From contig QALW01000011.1 of assembly GCA_003150515.1 (NCBI GenBank), positions 1-64,000 on the forward strand: DNA of 64,000 nucleotides, written 5' to 3'. Both the position numbers and the translations under genes were made by a program. A model generated the notes under the pieces. That model was not told where the DNA came from. It searched no databases and saw nothing but the letters and a program-made list of their open reading frames with translations. The stretch's first letter is position 1. Every line of letters starts with the position of its first letter. Below are positions 56,528-64,000 of this stretch, one piece after another. This DNA is from Selenomonadales bacterium (GTDB taxonomy: Bacteria > Bacillota > Clostridia > Christensenellales > QALW01).

Positions 56528-58729
56528 TTATTTTCTGCGTCCTTTAATTATTCGGCTTAATAATATCGCTATGGCTATAGTAATTAATATTATTCCCAAA
56601 GGCACGAGCAGGGAAGCGGCGCTTAATGGGACTGTGCCTGTAAAATCTAAAGTCCAGGGAAGCTTAATCAGTCCCGTGCCTAATAACAGAAACGCAAAAA
56701 GCACCGAGCAGGCAAAGGAAAGCAGGTTTATTTTCATGCCGTTGGCCTGAGCGGATAAAAAGTCGCTTATATTTTTAATCCGTTCATGCAGTTCAGAGGT
56801 AATCTCGCTTATTCGGTAAGCCCGAATGCCTGCCTCATAAAATTCCTTGGCCGCTTCAGGGGCTTTGGAATTGGGAAGAATGGCGGCCCCGTCCAGGCAA
56901 AGCAAAGCTTCGCCGGTATTTTTAAAAGCGCGGCCGTTTGCGGGAGACAGCATATTTAATTTTGCGCTGATTTGATTAAGGGTATATCTTCTTTGTATAA
57001 GCGTCAGCAGCAGCATGCTCCATTCGCATTCAAATTGTTCAAAATAACCGCTGCTTTGGTGTTTAAGGGCGAACGCTCCGGCGCATGCGAATTGCTCAAA
57101 GCATATGCCGCTGTCCGGCTGCGGGCAGTATATATTTTCGTCCGGCGTCGGCGCCCATTGTTCGCTCGCGGCCATCTGAAAGCAGCATTTTTTTAAATAT
57201 GAGCCGTTAGCAGGCATATATCCCGTTCCGGCAATGAGCAGGCCTAAATAGCTTACGGAGGGGAGATAGATAAGCCTGCATGCAGGCGTGAGCCCGGCGT
57301 GAGCAAAAAGCTTTTCGGCGGTAAGCGTCTGGAGACTCTCCTTGAGTTTAATAAGGCTGCCTGAGGCGTAATCGGCATATAGCGCCTTGCAGTTGATTTC
57401 AGGATAAACAATCGCCATTCCAGTGCCGTTAGGATATGCGTATATCTCAAAGCCGGCTTTTAAGGATTCAGGCGTGAGATTTTCCAGAGAAAGCTCGGAT
57501 TTGAAGCATCTGGGCTGTGGGTTCACGCTGTAATCAATAATATCGTATGGCAGAGCGCTTTCCTTTAATCCGCTTTTTTCAAAGCCGGCGCAAAGCGCCG
57601 CGAATTTTTTATAGGGAAAGGAAAAAGGCAGGATTAATTTATAAAACGCCCTCTCCGCGCTGTGCTCTTTCAATTGTTTTAAAATGCCTGCAAGCTGCTT
57701 TATAGATAGCAGTGAGCCTTCTCTGGGCGAATCAATCTGCGCGGAATTAAAGCTCCAGGGGTTTTCTGTGCGGCAGAAAGGTGGGATTCCCGGCGTGCCG
57801 CGCAGTCTCCGTGCGTGCGCCGCTCCGGGAAAATATTCTTCCTCCAAGGCAAGCTCTGCATATTCCATTTCCCTTGCAATAATTTCCGCGTCGCAGATTC
57901 GGGGCAGCCCGTTTCTGTCGTTAAGCACGGTTATCTTAATTTGGCGCGTTGGATATATGTTTTGATTGGGCGCAGTAAAATTTGCACTGCCGGTAACGGC
58001 GGCGGCAATCGCAAATCCGTCCAGACCTGCCCAAAAATCATATAATTTGCTTTGGGGTGGCTGAGGCCATATTATAAACTGTTCTTTTTTATCTCCAAAA
58101 ATTCCGCTGCCATCGGGCAAAATTGTTTCGCCTGTTTGGCAGATAGAGTCTCTGTCTGCAATATAGCTGTCCAAATCATTGGAAGCATTGGCTATTTCCG
58201 CGGCAAACTGGGGCTCGTCTTTGGCTATGGGCGCGGTTTTCAAGTTGTATTCAGGCTCCAGAAGGAAGTTGATCATGGCGCGCTTGAACAGTATTTCGGA
58301 TTTATTTATAAGCAGCGCCGAACGCTCCGCTTTATTAATGCCGTCATAATATTTTCCTATTACGGTTATTATAAAATAAAGGGTATAAATACTTTGCTTA
58401 TTTAAGGAATATTCTCCGCTGTTGATAGTGTCCAGATAATCGGCCAGCCTGCTTGCGGCTTTAGGGATACGCCCCGTTTCAACGTAATGCTTTATAAGGT
58501 ATGCTCCGGCCATAAGTTCTATGCCGGGCATATAGGGCAAATTGACGACGACGTCCTCATTTGTCAATATATCGTCTATTTTTTGCGGAGCCTCCAGGAT
58601 ATTCCGGATTAAATCTCCGCCCGCGCCTGCAAAAACGCAGCCTTCTTGATTGCCCAATCCTAAATAAAGCTCATTGCTTCTAATTGGTGCGCTATATGGG
58701 AATTCATGAAAGACATAGTTGACAGTCAT
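56528..58729 (-). CDS. 733-residue protein of unknown function with C-terminal membrane anchor
   Basis: No signal peptide. A large soluble part (1-655) contains a helical N-terminal region (LPYMPGIELMAGAYLIKHY, KAASRLADYLDTIN), which resembles the layout of DHH-like phosphoesterases only superficially, and several Cys/Pro-rich blocks (CPQPDSGICFEQFACAGAF). Two transmembrane helices near 668-690 and 705-725 end it, so the soluble part probably faces the cytoplasm. No catalytic motif is recognised. It has its own promoter (58772-58799) and terminator and sits apart from its neighbours. The low similarity to known families makes it a candidate for a new membrane-tethered protein. Confidence 0.7.
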   Translation of the reverse strand: MTVNYVFHEFPYSAPIRSNELYLGLGNQEGCVFAGAGGDLIRNILEAPQKIDDILTNEDVVVNLPYMPGIELMAGAYLIKHYVETGRIPKAASRLADYLDTINSGEYSLNKQSIYTLYFIITVIGKYYDGINKAERSALLINKSEILFKRAMINFLLEPEYNLKTAPIAKDEPQFAAEIANASNDLDSYIADRDSICQTGETILPDGSGIFGDKKEQFIIWPQPPQSKLYDFWAGLDGFAIAAAVTGSANFTAPNQNIYPTRQIKITVLNDRNGLPRICDAEIIAREMEYAELALEEEYFPGAAHARRLRGTPGIPPFCRTENPWSFNSAQIDSPREGSLLSIKQLAGILKQLKEHSAERAFYKLILPFSFPYKKFAALCAGFEKSGLKESALPYDIIDYSVNPQPRCFKSELSLENLTPESLKAGFEIYAYPNGTGMAIVYPEINCKALYADYASGSLIKLKESLQTLTAEKLFAHAGLTPACRLIYLPSVSYLGLLIAGTGYMPANGSYLKKCCFQMAASEQWAPTPDENIYCPQPDSGICFEQFACAGAFALKHQSSGYFEQFECEWSMLLLTLIQRRYTLNQISAKLNMLSPANGRAFKNTGEALLCLDGAAILPNSKAPEAAKEFYEAGIRAYRISEITSELHERIKNISDFLSAQANGMKINLLSFACSVLFAFLLLGTGLIKLPWTLDFTGTVPLSAASLLVPLGIILITIAIAILLSRIIKGRRK

Positions 58730-58771
58730 ACCCTAATCTCCTTGCAGAAAATATATAAGCCTCTATGATTT

Positions 58772-58799
58772 ATTATATCATTTCTTGGAACTATTGCAA
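58772..58799 (-). promoter_or_regulatory. Promoter of the 733-residue protein gene
   Basis: On the minus strand TTGCAA (58799-58794), 16-base spacer, TATAAT (58777-58772), 42 bases before the start codon. Confidence 0.75.
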
Positions 58800-58937
58800 G
58801 AAATAAAATCAGCCGGTATTCTTAATTACAACAGTATTTTGGCTTTTATATAAATCCGGACAGCCCGGCGTGACGAATTGCGGGCGGAAAGACTTATGCT
58901 TTAAAGCGGTTCAATACAGGTCTATGTATTATTGTGT

Positions 58938-58963
58938 AAAAAAAGCCGGGCTTTATGCCCGGC
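58938..58963 (-). terminator. Terminator of surface protein 1
   Basis: GCCGGGC (58945-58951) pairs with GCCCGGC (58957-58963), loop about five bases; T7 follows on the minus strand. Confidence 0.9.
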
Positions 58964-58981
58964 AAAAGTATTTATTATGCT

Positions 58982-59857
58982 TTACTTTCTTTTCCTTATA
59001 GCCAGAGCGCCTAAACCGCTGATTGCGGCGGCCGCGTAAAGCGCTATGGAGAGGTCGCCCTCATCTCCAGAATCATCTGTCTTGCCGTCGTCCGGATTGT
59101 CGGTTGCAGGCACTTGGGCGCTCTTAACCAGAGCTAAATCATCAAGAATGAGATTGTTAGTGCTGCCGTCGCAGTTGCCCGCCCTGCGGATATCTATTTC
59201 CAATCTTCCGAGCTGTGAAAAGTCTGCCAGAGGATTAGTGCCCCAATTGGTGTGGGTGGGGAAGTCCTCCAGCTTTGCGCTCATAAAAATGTATCCCTCA
59301 AAGCCCTTGGGTATGCGAATGTAACCGTTTTTGTATCCGTTGGATTGAGAATCGTCAGTAGGTATAATCTCCAGCTCGGCTTTGCTGCCATCCATGTTGA
59401 GGAATACTGCCTTGGTAAAATCAGCCGCTCCCCAATTAACCGAATATTCTCCCGTATCGTTCATATTCTGCAGACTGAAGGAAAAGGCGAATTGGCCGTC
59501 CTCAGCGTCGCAGGCCATATTGTTTTTTATATACAGCCGGATATAGCTGTATTCTCCGCTTTCCAGGCCGGTTGAAAGCTCGGACAGCCAATCGCAGCCT
59601 TTGGCCTTGTCCAGGTAAAAGCTTCCCGCCCAGAAATTGCCCGCTTTAGGCGTTATAGCAAGCTGGCCGTCTTTAACGATAAAATCAGGCTTGGGAATGT
59701 TGTAAGGAGCTGCGCTCAGCCCTTCGTTCCAGCCTATTAAACCATCTTTATCTGCGTCGGTAAAATCATAGATCAGCAATTGATCTGCGGCTAAAGCAGG
59801 AATCGCCATAGAAATTGCAAGAGTTAAAGCCAGGATTGTTAATAACAGCTTTTTCAT
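58982..59857 (-). CDS. Anchored surface protein 1 (paralogous pair)
   Basis: 291 residues. Signal peptide 1-24 (LAISMAIPALAA), then a beta-rich extracellular domain that starts LLIYDFTDADKDG and repeats elements shared with its neighbour (YIRLYIKNN, ADFTKAVFLNMDGSKAE, GYIRIPKGFEGYIFMSA, LEIDIRRAG, LILDDLALVKSA). It ends with an acidic linker and a hydrophobic stretch with basic tail (ALYAAAAISGLGALAIRKRK), the form of a sortase-like or membrane anchor although no LPxTG is present. It resembles carbohydrate-binding or DUF-type beta-jelly-roll domains; ligand unknown. Own promoter and terminator. Confidence 0.8.
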   Translation of the reverse strand: MKKLLLTILALTLAISMAIPALAADQLLIYDFTDADKDGLIGWNEGLSAAPYNIPKPDFIVKDGQLAITPKAGNFWAGSFYLDKAKGCDWLSELSTGLESGEYSYIRLYIKNNMACDAEDGQFAFSFSLQNMNDTGEYSVNWGAADFTKAVFLNMDGSKAELEIIPTDDSQSNGYKNGYIRIPKGFEGYIFMSAKLEDFPTHTNWGTNPLADFSQLGRLEIDIRRAGNCDGSTNNLILDDLALVKSAQVPATDNPDDGKTDDSGDEGDLSIALYAAAAISGLGALAIRKRK

Positions 59858-59889
59858 ATAAATTCTCCTTTATTGATTAGTTTAATTTA

Positions 59890-59934
59890 AGTATAAAGCT
59901 TTAACCTAATAATTCAATGAACAAAGTTAACCTG
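59890..59934 (-). promoter_or_regulatory. Promoter of surface protein 1 with upstream box
   Basis: On the minus strand TTGAAT (59917-59912), 16-base spacer, TATACT (59895-59890). Three bases upstream of the -35 lies CAGGTTAACTTTGT (59934-59921). The same box at the same spacing precedes surface protein 2. Confidence 0.75.
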
Positions 59935-60114
59935 TATCTAGACAAAACTATCCTGTTATTATGATTTTTGAGGGTTGGAATAGATAAAGCGGGCAGGGCG
60001 GAATGCGCCGCAGAGGGGAATCTTTAGCATAGCGCAGCAACGCGGAATATCGTTTTTGCTAAAAGCTTTGTGTTTTGGCTGTATTAGCTCAAGCGCGATT
60101 GTAATGAGAGGATA
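59935..60114. other. Intergenic region between the surface-protein genes
   Basis: No gene seen. It contains GGAATGCGCCGCAGAGGGG at 60000-60018, the complement of a short sequence that recurs elsewhere (see findings). Confidence 0.4.
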
Positions 60115-60145
60115 ATAAAAAGGCGCATGGATTCACCATACGCCT
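60115..60145 (-). terminator. Terminator of surface protein 2
   Basis: AGGCGCATGG (60121-60130) pairs with CCATACGCCT (60136-60145), one G-T pair; T-rich run on the minus strand beyond. Confidence 0.85.
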
Positions 60146-60181
60146 AGCTAGGTAAAAAAGCAGATATATTAGGAGAAATAA

Positions 60182-60982
60182 TTATTTCTTCCTTCTGATT
60201 GCCAGAGCGCCTAAGCCGCTTACAGCAGCCGCAGCATAGAGCAGCATGGAAATATCTCCGCCATTTCCGGGATTGTCCGTTCCAGGCTCTGAAGCTTCGG
60301 GAGCCGCGGCCTCGTTTACAAGCGCAAGATCGTCCCAAATCATGTAGCCTTCTCCGTCAGCGGCCGCATCACGTATATCCCACTCAATGAAAGTTACATC
60401 CGACCAAGCGTTGAGAGCGGTTTTTCCCCAACCATCAGGACCGGGGCCAAAGGTGGAAACGTTAGCATCCATAAACAGCCATCCCTTAAAGCCGGCAGGC
60501 AATTCAATATAACCGTTGGTAAAACCATTATAATCAGGACGAACAGTACCAGTAACCTTTTCGCCTTTAGTGTTAATTAATACAGCTTTGGTCATATCGG
60601 CGCTGCCCCAGCCGGTAGCCGCGTCTTCAAATATGAAAGAGATAGCGAATGCAGCGGAGGTGTTGTTTTCAACATAAAGCCTGAGATATTTGTAATCAGC
60701 CGCTTTTTCCGCAAGCGTAGCTACCCAGCTGCGGGATTCCGCTCTAAGATATCCGCCCGCTATAGCATGATTAAAAAGCATTTTCATTTGGCCGTTCTCG
60801 ATAGTTACGGTGGGAGCAGGCACTCCAAAGCTGGTAGTTAAACCAGTATTAAAGCCGAAAGTATCGTCTACATCAGCGGTGTTTGTGAAATCATAGATTA
60901 CCACATCATCAGCTGCAAGAGCGGGAATGGCAATGCACATAACCAATGCCAGGGACAAAATAAGAACAAGTGCTCTTTTCAT
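60182..60982 (-). CDS. Anchored surface protein 2 (paralogous pair)
   Basis: 266 residues, signal peptide 1-23. Same domain plan as its neighbour: DVVIYDFTNTADVDD after the signal, YLRLYVENN, ADMTKAVLINTKGEKV, GYIELPAGFKGWLFMDA, EWDIRDA, MIWDDLALVNEA, linker with NPGNGG, and the C-terminal LLYAAAAVSGLGALAIRRKK. The pair arose by tandem duplication and diverged mainly in the first half. It has its own promoter (TATAAT, TTGCGT) with the same upstream box, and its own terminator, so the two are regulated in parallel rather than in one operon. Confidence 0.8.
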   Translation of the reverse strand: MKRALVLILSLALVMCIAIPALAADDVVIYDFTNTADVDDTFGFNTGLTTSFGVPAPTVTIENGQMKMLFNHAIAGGYLRAESRSWVATLAEKAADYKYLRLYVENNTSAAFAISFIFEDAATGWGSADMTKAVLINTKGEKVTGTVRPDYNGFTNGYIELPAGFKGWLFMDANVSTFGPGPDGWGKTALNAWSDVTFIEWDIRDAAADGEGYMIWDDLALVNEAAAPEASEPGTDNPGNGGDISMLLYAAAAVSGLGALAIRRKK

Positions 60983-61017
60983 TGTTGATTACTCCTTTTT
61001 AAAGTTTTTATGATCAA

Positions 61018-61063
61018 ATTATAGCACTTTTATTAATAGAACGCAATACACAAAATTAACCTG
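61018..61063 (-). promoter_or_regulatory. Promoter of surface protein 2 with upstream box
   Basis: On the minus strand TTGCGT (61046-61041), 17-base spacer, TATAAT (61023-61018), and the box CAGGTTAATTTTGT (61063-61050) three bases upstream of the -35: 13 of 14 bases equal the box before surface protein 1. Confidence 0.8.
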
Positions 61064-61118
61064 AGATAGATATTTAATTAAGTTTTCATATTAATAAATT
61101 CACATTTTTGTTTGGATA

Positions 61119-61290
61119 GAATATCAAAGCGCGCAAAAAGGCAAAGGGCCCAGGGGGGGCGGCGCGGAATTCCGGCGCGCATGCGCGCCGGAATGGAGCG
61201 TTTGCGCTTTGCGCAAACGCCTGGGCGGCCTTACGGCCGCCTCCGCGCCGCCCCCCTGGGCCCTTTGCTTTTTTGCGCGCTTTGATATTC
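61119..61290. repeat. Cloverleaf inverted-repeat element, copy F
   Basis: A closing stem of about 49 bp (61119-61168 with 61242-61290) with one bulged G and one G-T pair, ending GGGGGCGGCGCGGA at the junction. Arms: 61169-61194, a 26-base perfect palindrome (ATTCCGGCGCGCA half); 61198-61220 (GCGTTTGCGC, loop TTT); 61224-61241 (GGCGGCC, loop TTAC). It lies between divergent genes, so it is not at a gene end on either side. Confidence 0.95.
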
Positions 61291-61331
61291 AAAAGCCGAT
61301 CAGGCAATTGAATTGTAAATTAAAAAAGCGG

Positions 61332-61360
61332 TTGAATTTTTTCTGAATAATTGGTATATT
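61332..61360 (+). promoter_or_regulatory. Promoter of the membrane protein gene
   Basis: TTGAAT (61332-61337), 17-base spacer, TATATT (61355-61360). Confidence 0.7.
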
Positions 61361-61410
61361 ATATAAAGAGAGTATGGCTCAAAGCCCTATTTTATCGGAG
61401 GAATTATTTT

Positions 61411-61947
61411 ATGAATACTGGCACCATAGTTATTATTGCCGCGGCGCTGCTTGCCCTGGTGGTTATAATATTATTGATAACTAAAGTCATTAAGTCCTTT
61501 TTGGCGCTGATACTCCTGGTCGTCATAGCTCTGGGCGGTTATCTGGGCTTTAAATATATAAATGAAAAGACCAGCCTGAGCGATAATGTTCCCCAAATAG
61601 CCGAAGCTTTCAGGCAAATCCAAGCGGAACATCTGGAAATCAACGGTATACAGGATAATTACATTTATAAAGAGTTGGGCATTTCAATTTTTTATTTTGT
61701 AGACGGCGAAAGAGACGACGCGTTAATAGAGGAAGTGCTTAAACAAACCAGAGAGGCGCTGCTCAATAAAGAGAATTTTGCAGCTATGCTTGAGCAATTT
61801 GACGGTAACGTGCCTAAGAGCATAGGCGTGGTCTTTAAATTTGATAAGCTGGATATTGCAAGCTATACCGCGGAGCGTACTGCCAGCGAAGATCTTTCCA
61901 ATCCTGAAGAGCTTTATACGGCGTTTGATTATTCTGAGGATAAGTAG
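61411..61947 (+). CDS. Membrane-anchored protein of unknown function
   Basis: 178 residues from the ATG at 61411, which follows GGAGGA; an in-frame start 60 bases upstream overlaps the promoter and is disfavoured. Two hydrophobic segments (about 4-25 and 27-48) sit at the N-terminus, followed by a soluble domain with ISIFYFVDGERDDALIEEVL and a conserved-looking KFDKLDIASYTA. No family was recognised. It has its own promoter and terminator. The soluble part could lie on the outside if the two helices form a hairpin leaving it in the cytoplasm or a single span. Confidence 0.7.
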   Translation: MNTGTIVIIAAALLALVVIILLITKVIKSFLALILLVVIALGGYLGFKYINEKTSLSDNVPQIAEAFRQIQAEHLEINGIQDNYIYKELGISIFYFVDGERDDALIEEVLKQTREALLNKENFAAMLEQFDGNVPKSIGVVFKFDKLDIASYTAERTASEDLSNPEELYTAFDYSEDK

Positions 61948-61983
61948 CCGTACATAATTTTATAGGCTGTCTTTAAATCAAGG

Positions 61984-62007
61984 CCCGCTTTAACGCGGGC
62001 TTTTGTT
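61984..62007 (+). terminator. Terminator of the membrane protein gene
   Basis: GCCCGC (61984-61989) pairs with GCGGGC (61996-62001), followed by TTTTGTTT. Confidence 0.85.
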
Positions 62008-62036
62008 TGCCCGGTCAGGAGGGATGTGATATAATA
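62008..62036 (+). promoter_or_regulatory. Promoter of the HAD phosphatase gene
   Basis: TTGCCC (62008-62013), 17-base spacer, TATAAT (62031-62036). Confidence 0.75.
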
Positions 62037-62068
62037 ATATCAGCTTGCAGAATAATAAGGAGGAATAC

Positions 62069-62731
62069 ATGCCGCGCTTTGATACTATTATATTTGATTT
62101 GGACGGTACGTTAACCGATTCAGCTCCGGGCATTATCAACAGTATAAAATATGCCTCCGCCAAGCTGGGATACAGGGAATTAACTGCGCCTGAGCTGCGT
62201 TCCTGCGTCGGTCCGCCTCTGGCTGAGCATATTATGGGCATACTGGGGCTTTCGCAGGAGGAGAGTCTGGAATTTTTAAAGGCCTATAGAGAATATTTTG
62301 CGCAGAAGGGCATATATGAAAACAATGTTTATCATAATGTGCCCGCAATGCTGGCGGAATTGCGCGAAATGGGCGTCAGGCTTATGCTTTGTACGGGCAA
62401 GCCTGAGCCGTATGCCAGAGAGGTCCTGCGGTATTTTGAGCTTTTGGATTATTTTGAGGATGTATTGGGGCCTACCTTTGAAGGCAAATATAATGATAAA
62501 GCGGAAGGGCTTGCCGAATTGCTGCGGCGGTCGCACGCTGTGAATTGTGTTATGGCGGGGGATAGGAAGTATGATATAATTGCCGCAAAAGCCAATGGCG
62601 TGGCAAGCGTTGGGGTGCTTTGGGGATATGGCTCCAGGGAGGAGCTTAAAGCGAGCGGCGCGGATTACATATTGGATTCTCCTAAACAACTGGTTGAATT
62701 AATACGGGATTCCCAAACTGCTGTTTTTTAG
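62069..62731 (+). CDS. HAD-superfamily phosphatase, phosphoglycolate phosphatase-like
   Basis: 220 residues from the ATG at 62069 (AAGGAGG six bases before it); a longer frame adds eight residues and lacks a ribosome site. HAD motif I is FDLDGTLTDSAPGI with Asp10 and Asp12, motif II is LCTGKP and motif III/IV is AGDRKYDIIAAKANGVASVG. An alpha-helical cap domain (about 20-85) marks subfamily IA, as in Gph and PpaX. The substrate may be phosphoglycolate, pyrophosphate or a sugar phosphate. Element G begins six bases after its stop. Confidence 0.9.
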   Translation: MPRFDTIIFDLDGTLTDSAPGIINSIKYASAKLGYRELTAPELRSCVGPPLAEHIMGILGLSQEESLEFLKAYREYFAQKGIYENNVYHNVPAMLAELREMGVRLMLCTGKPEPYAREVLRYFELLDYFEDVLGPTFEGKYNDKAEGLAELLRRSHAVNCVMAGDRKYDIIAAKANGVASVGVLWGYGSREELKASGADYILDSPKQLVELIRDSQTAVF

Positions 62732-62736
62732 AGTTT

Positions 62737-62987
62737 TCGGGCGTAAGCGGATTAAGATTTAAAGGGGGGCGGCGCGGCGCCCGGCCTGCGGCCGGGCGAG
62801 CGGCTCCGTAAAAAAGGGCGGCGTTTGGCCGGGCTTGGGCCCGGCCAGGCCGAGCGAAAGCTCGGCCTACGGCCAAAGGCCGTAAACGCCGCCTTCTTTT
62901 TTACGGAGCCGCTTAATTTCGGTGCCCTTTAAAAGGGCGCCGAAATCCGCGCCGCCCCCCTTTAAATCTTAATCCGCTTACGCCCGA
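62737..62987. repeat. Nested cloverleaf element, outer copy G
   Basis: A perfect 41-bp closing stem (62737-62777 with 62947-62987), ending GGGGGGCGGCGCGG at the junction. Arms: 62778-62798 (CGCCCGGCC, loop TGC); 62799-62913, which is itself a complete cloverleaf (next entry); and 62916-62946 (ATTTCGGTGCCCTTT, one G-T pair). The core GGGGCGGCGCGG is shared with copies E and F. Confidence 0.95.
62799..62913. repeat. Inner cloverleaf element, copy H, within copy G
   Basis: A 28-bp closing stem (62799-62826 with 62884-62913, two-base bulge on the right) that contains GGGCGGCGTTT at the junction, as in copies A and C. Arms: 62827-62846 (GGCCGGGC, loop TTGG), 62847-62868 (AGGCCGAGC, loop GAAA) and 62869-62883 (ACGGCC, loop AAA). 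It occupies the place of the middle arm of the outer element, as if one copy had inserted into another. Confidence 0.93.
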
Positions 62988-62991
62988 CTCC

Positions 62992-63071
62992 GGCCCAGGC
63001 ATAAAAATAAATAATACAGGCCCGGCGCGTTTACGCGCCGGGCCTGTATTATTTATTTTTATGCCTGGGCC
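62992..63071. terminator. Long perfect hairpin between convergent genes
   Basis: A 38-bp perfect stem (62992-63029 with 63034-63071, loop TTTA), half AT-rich (ATAAAAATAAATAATAC) and half GC-rich. It lies five bases beyond element G and five before the end of the right-hand GH99-like gene, between convergent genes, and can serve as a bidirectional terminator. Confidence 0.9.
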
Positions 63072-63075
63072 TCAA

Positions 63076-64000
63076 TTATTTCATATTATATTCATATGAA
63101 AGCCGTCCTAAAGGCAGGGCGGAACCGGTTACATAGTAATCCATAATATCGTCGGCTGTTTCCACAGAATCGGCCGCCTTGAAATAGAGGCTGTTCTGGT
63201 CGCTCATGCCGATAAGATTGCGGGGTACGGAAATAAACATGAAGTTATCTTTTATTTTCATATCTGCCTGACCAACAGTTTCGCCCGTAAAGTCGGCGTT
63301 CAGCTTGACTATATCGGCCGAATTCTCCGAGCCCGAACGGTTTATTATATATTCATATCCGTTCCAGCCTTTTTGCGAGGGCTCGCCCGTCCCCAGCAGG
63401 ATATTCATCCAATTGGAGGCCTGGCCGCGGGAGGTTATATTCTTTTCAGTGCGGAGCATAAAATAAATGTTGTCCTTATCGTGCGCAATGCGTACTTCCT
63501 GGATGTTGTTGTCCGGAAGAGCAGTGCGGTAAGGAATGCTGTTGTCTACGCTGGAAGAGGCCCGCCTGAAAGCTTTCTGGCCAATCTGGCGGTAAACTGC
63601 GCCAACATTGTACCATTGGGCGTATGATCCGTTGATGTCTATGGTTTGCTCCCCGTAAGCTTCTGCTTCGTCTGTAAATTTATAATCGCGCATATTCTCC
63701 ATCATCTGCAAATAGTAATTGTCCTTATAAGTGTCCTTGGCCAATTCTATGGAAAGAGAATATTCCAAAGTTGCAGTATCGCAGAGCATATATTCTCCGT
63801 CGTAAAGCTGCTTAAGCGCCGTCCAGAAATTCCATGCCACAAGAAATACCGTATCGGGGCTCTCTTCAATAATCTGGTCCCAGCAGGCCTGGAAATAGGT
63901 GCCCTGCATAACGCCGTTTTTAGCGTCCACGCCCAAAACCGGATTATACGCGCGGCTCCAGTTTTTTGCCCCGCGGGTAATACTGAAAGAGAAGGGAATG
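63076..64000 (-). CDS. GH99-like glycoside hydrolase, 5' end beyond the window
   Basis: About 308 residues are visible; the reading frame continues past the right edge, so the start is not seen. The visible sequence begins IPFSFSITRGAKNWSRAYNP, matching VPMSFSHTRGLLNFGRGYDP in the left-hand gene (1454-3136), and goes on with VFLVAWNFWTALKQLYDGEY against VFVGGWNEWIAYKQLYDGEY. Note WNFW in place of the WNEW of its paralogue: the Glu is Phe here. The C-terminal domain (IYFMLRTEKNITSRGQASNW, then LPLGRLSYEYNMK) is also shared. Function is a glycan hydrolase or a catalytically inactive relative. Confidence 0.7.
   Translation of the reverse strand, partial: IPFSFSITRGAKNWSRAYNPVLGVDAKNGVMQGTYFQACWDQIIEESPDTVFLVAWNFWTALKQLYDGEYMLCDTATLEYSLSIELAKDTYKDNYYLQMMENMRDYKFTDEAEAYGEQTIDINGSYAQWYNVGAVYRQIGQKAFRRASSSVDNSIPYRTALPDNNIQEVRIAHDKDNIYFMLRTEKNITSRGQASNWMNILLGTGEPSQKGWNGYEYIINRSGSENSADIVKLNADFTGETVGQADMKIKDNFMFISVPRNLIGMSDQNSLYFKAADSVETADDIMDYYVTGSALPLGRLSYEYNMK

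Overview
The window comes from a bacterial chromosome of about 50% G+C. It looks like a spore-forming anaerobic Firmicute of the class Clostridia, plausibly gut-associated. The support is YabP/YabQ spore-cortex genes, a Spo0A-type DNA-binding protein, a cysteine T-box, a class I two-subunit fumarase, a clostridial-sized RpoC, many lipoproteins and cell-wall hydrolases, and cytoplasmic glycoside hydrolases. No rRNA, tRNA, CRISPR array, transposase or phage gene was recognised.

Layout. 0-5 kb: a LacI-type regulator, a GH99-like glycosidase and a GH25/LysM wall protein. 5-8 kb (minus strand): yabP, yabQ, divIC, ppx and a membrane protein. 8-10.5 kb: T-box, cysE, cysS. 11-18 kb: a 48-residue Cys-rich protein and two large SH3b-array wall proteins, one with NlpC/P60 and one with SpoIID. 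18.5-23.6 kb: a 911-residue lipoprotein, then a marR, nitroreductase and radical-SAM operon. 23.7-26.6 kb: GH36 alpha-galactosidase and thiamine pyrophosphokinase. 26.8-33.2 kb: three tandem paralogous lipoproteins running into recD2 and comFC. 33.4-38.7 kb: zinc-ribbon protein, Sua5, MscS, fumarase alpha and beta, UroD-like methyltransferase. 39.1-51.2 kb: rpoB, rpoC, an L7Ae-like gene, rpsL, rpsG, fusA, tuf. 51.4-55.6 kb: a heterodimeric ABC exporter with its TetR. 55.9-63 kb: an orphan Spo0A-C protein, a 733-residue unknown, two paralogous anchored surface proteins, a membrane protein and a HAD phosphatase. The right edge cuts a second GH99-like gene, a paralogue of the one near the left end.

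The most striking feature is not a gene. Eight intergenic elements (1301-1403, 5006-5107, 10549-10682, 21321-21460, 56319-56476, 61119-61290, 62737-62987 and one nested inside the last) share one architecture. Each has a long closing stem of 16-50 bp and exactly three short GC-rich hairpin arms, that is, a four-way junction or cloverleaf. The stems differ outside but share a G-rich core (GGGCGGCG) next to the junction, and arm sequences recur between copies. Four of them start within about 17 bases of a stop codon. One cluster (4832-5239) lines up five inverted-repeat modules side by side, and one element carries a complete second element as its middle arm. I do not recognise this as a named repeat family; it may be a mobile or self-amplifying palindromic element that also terminates transcription.

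Most other intergenic spaces hold ordinary sigma-A-type promoters and intrinsic terminators, given below. Protein functions come from recognisable motifs only; no database search was run.
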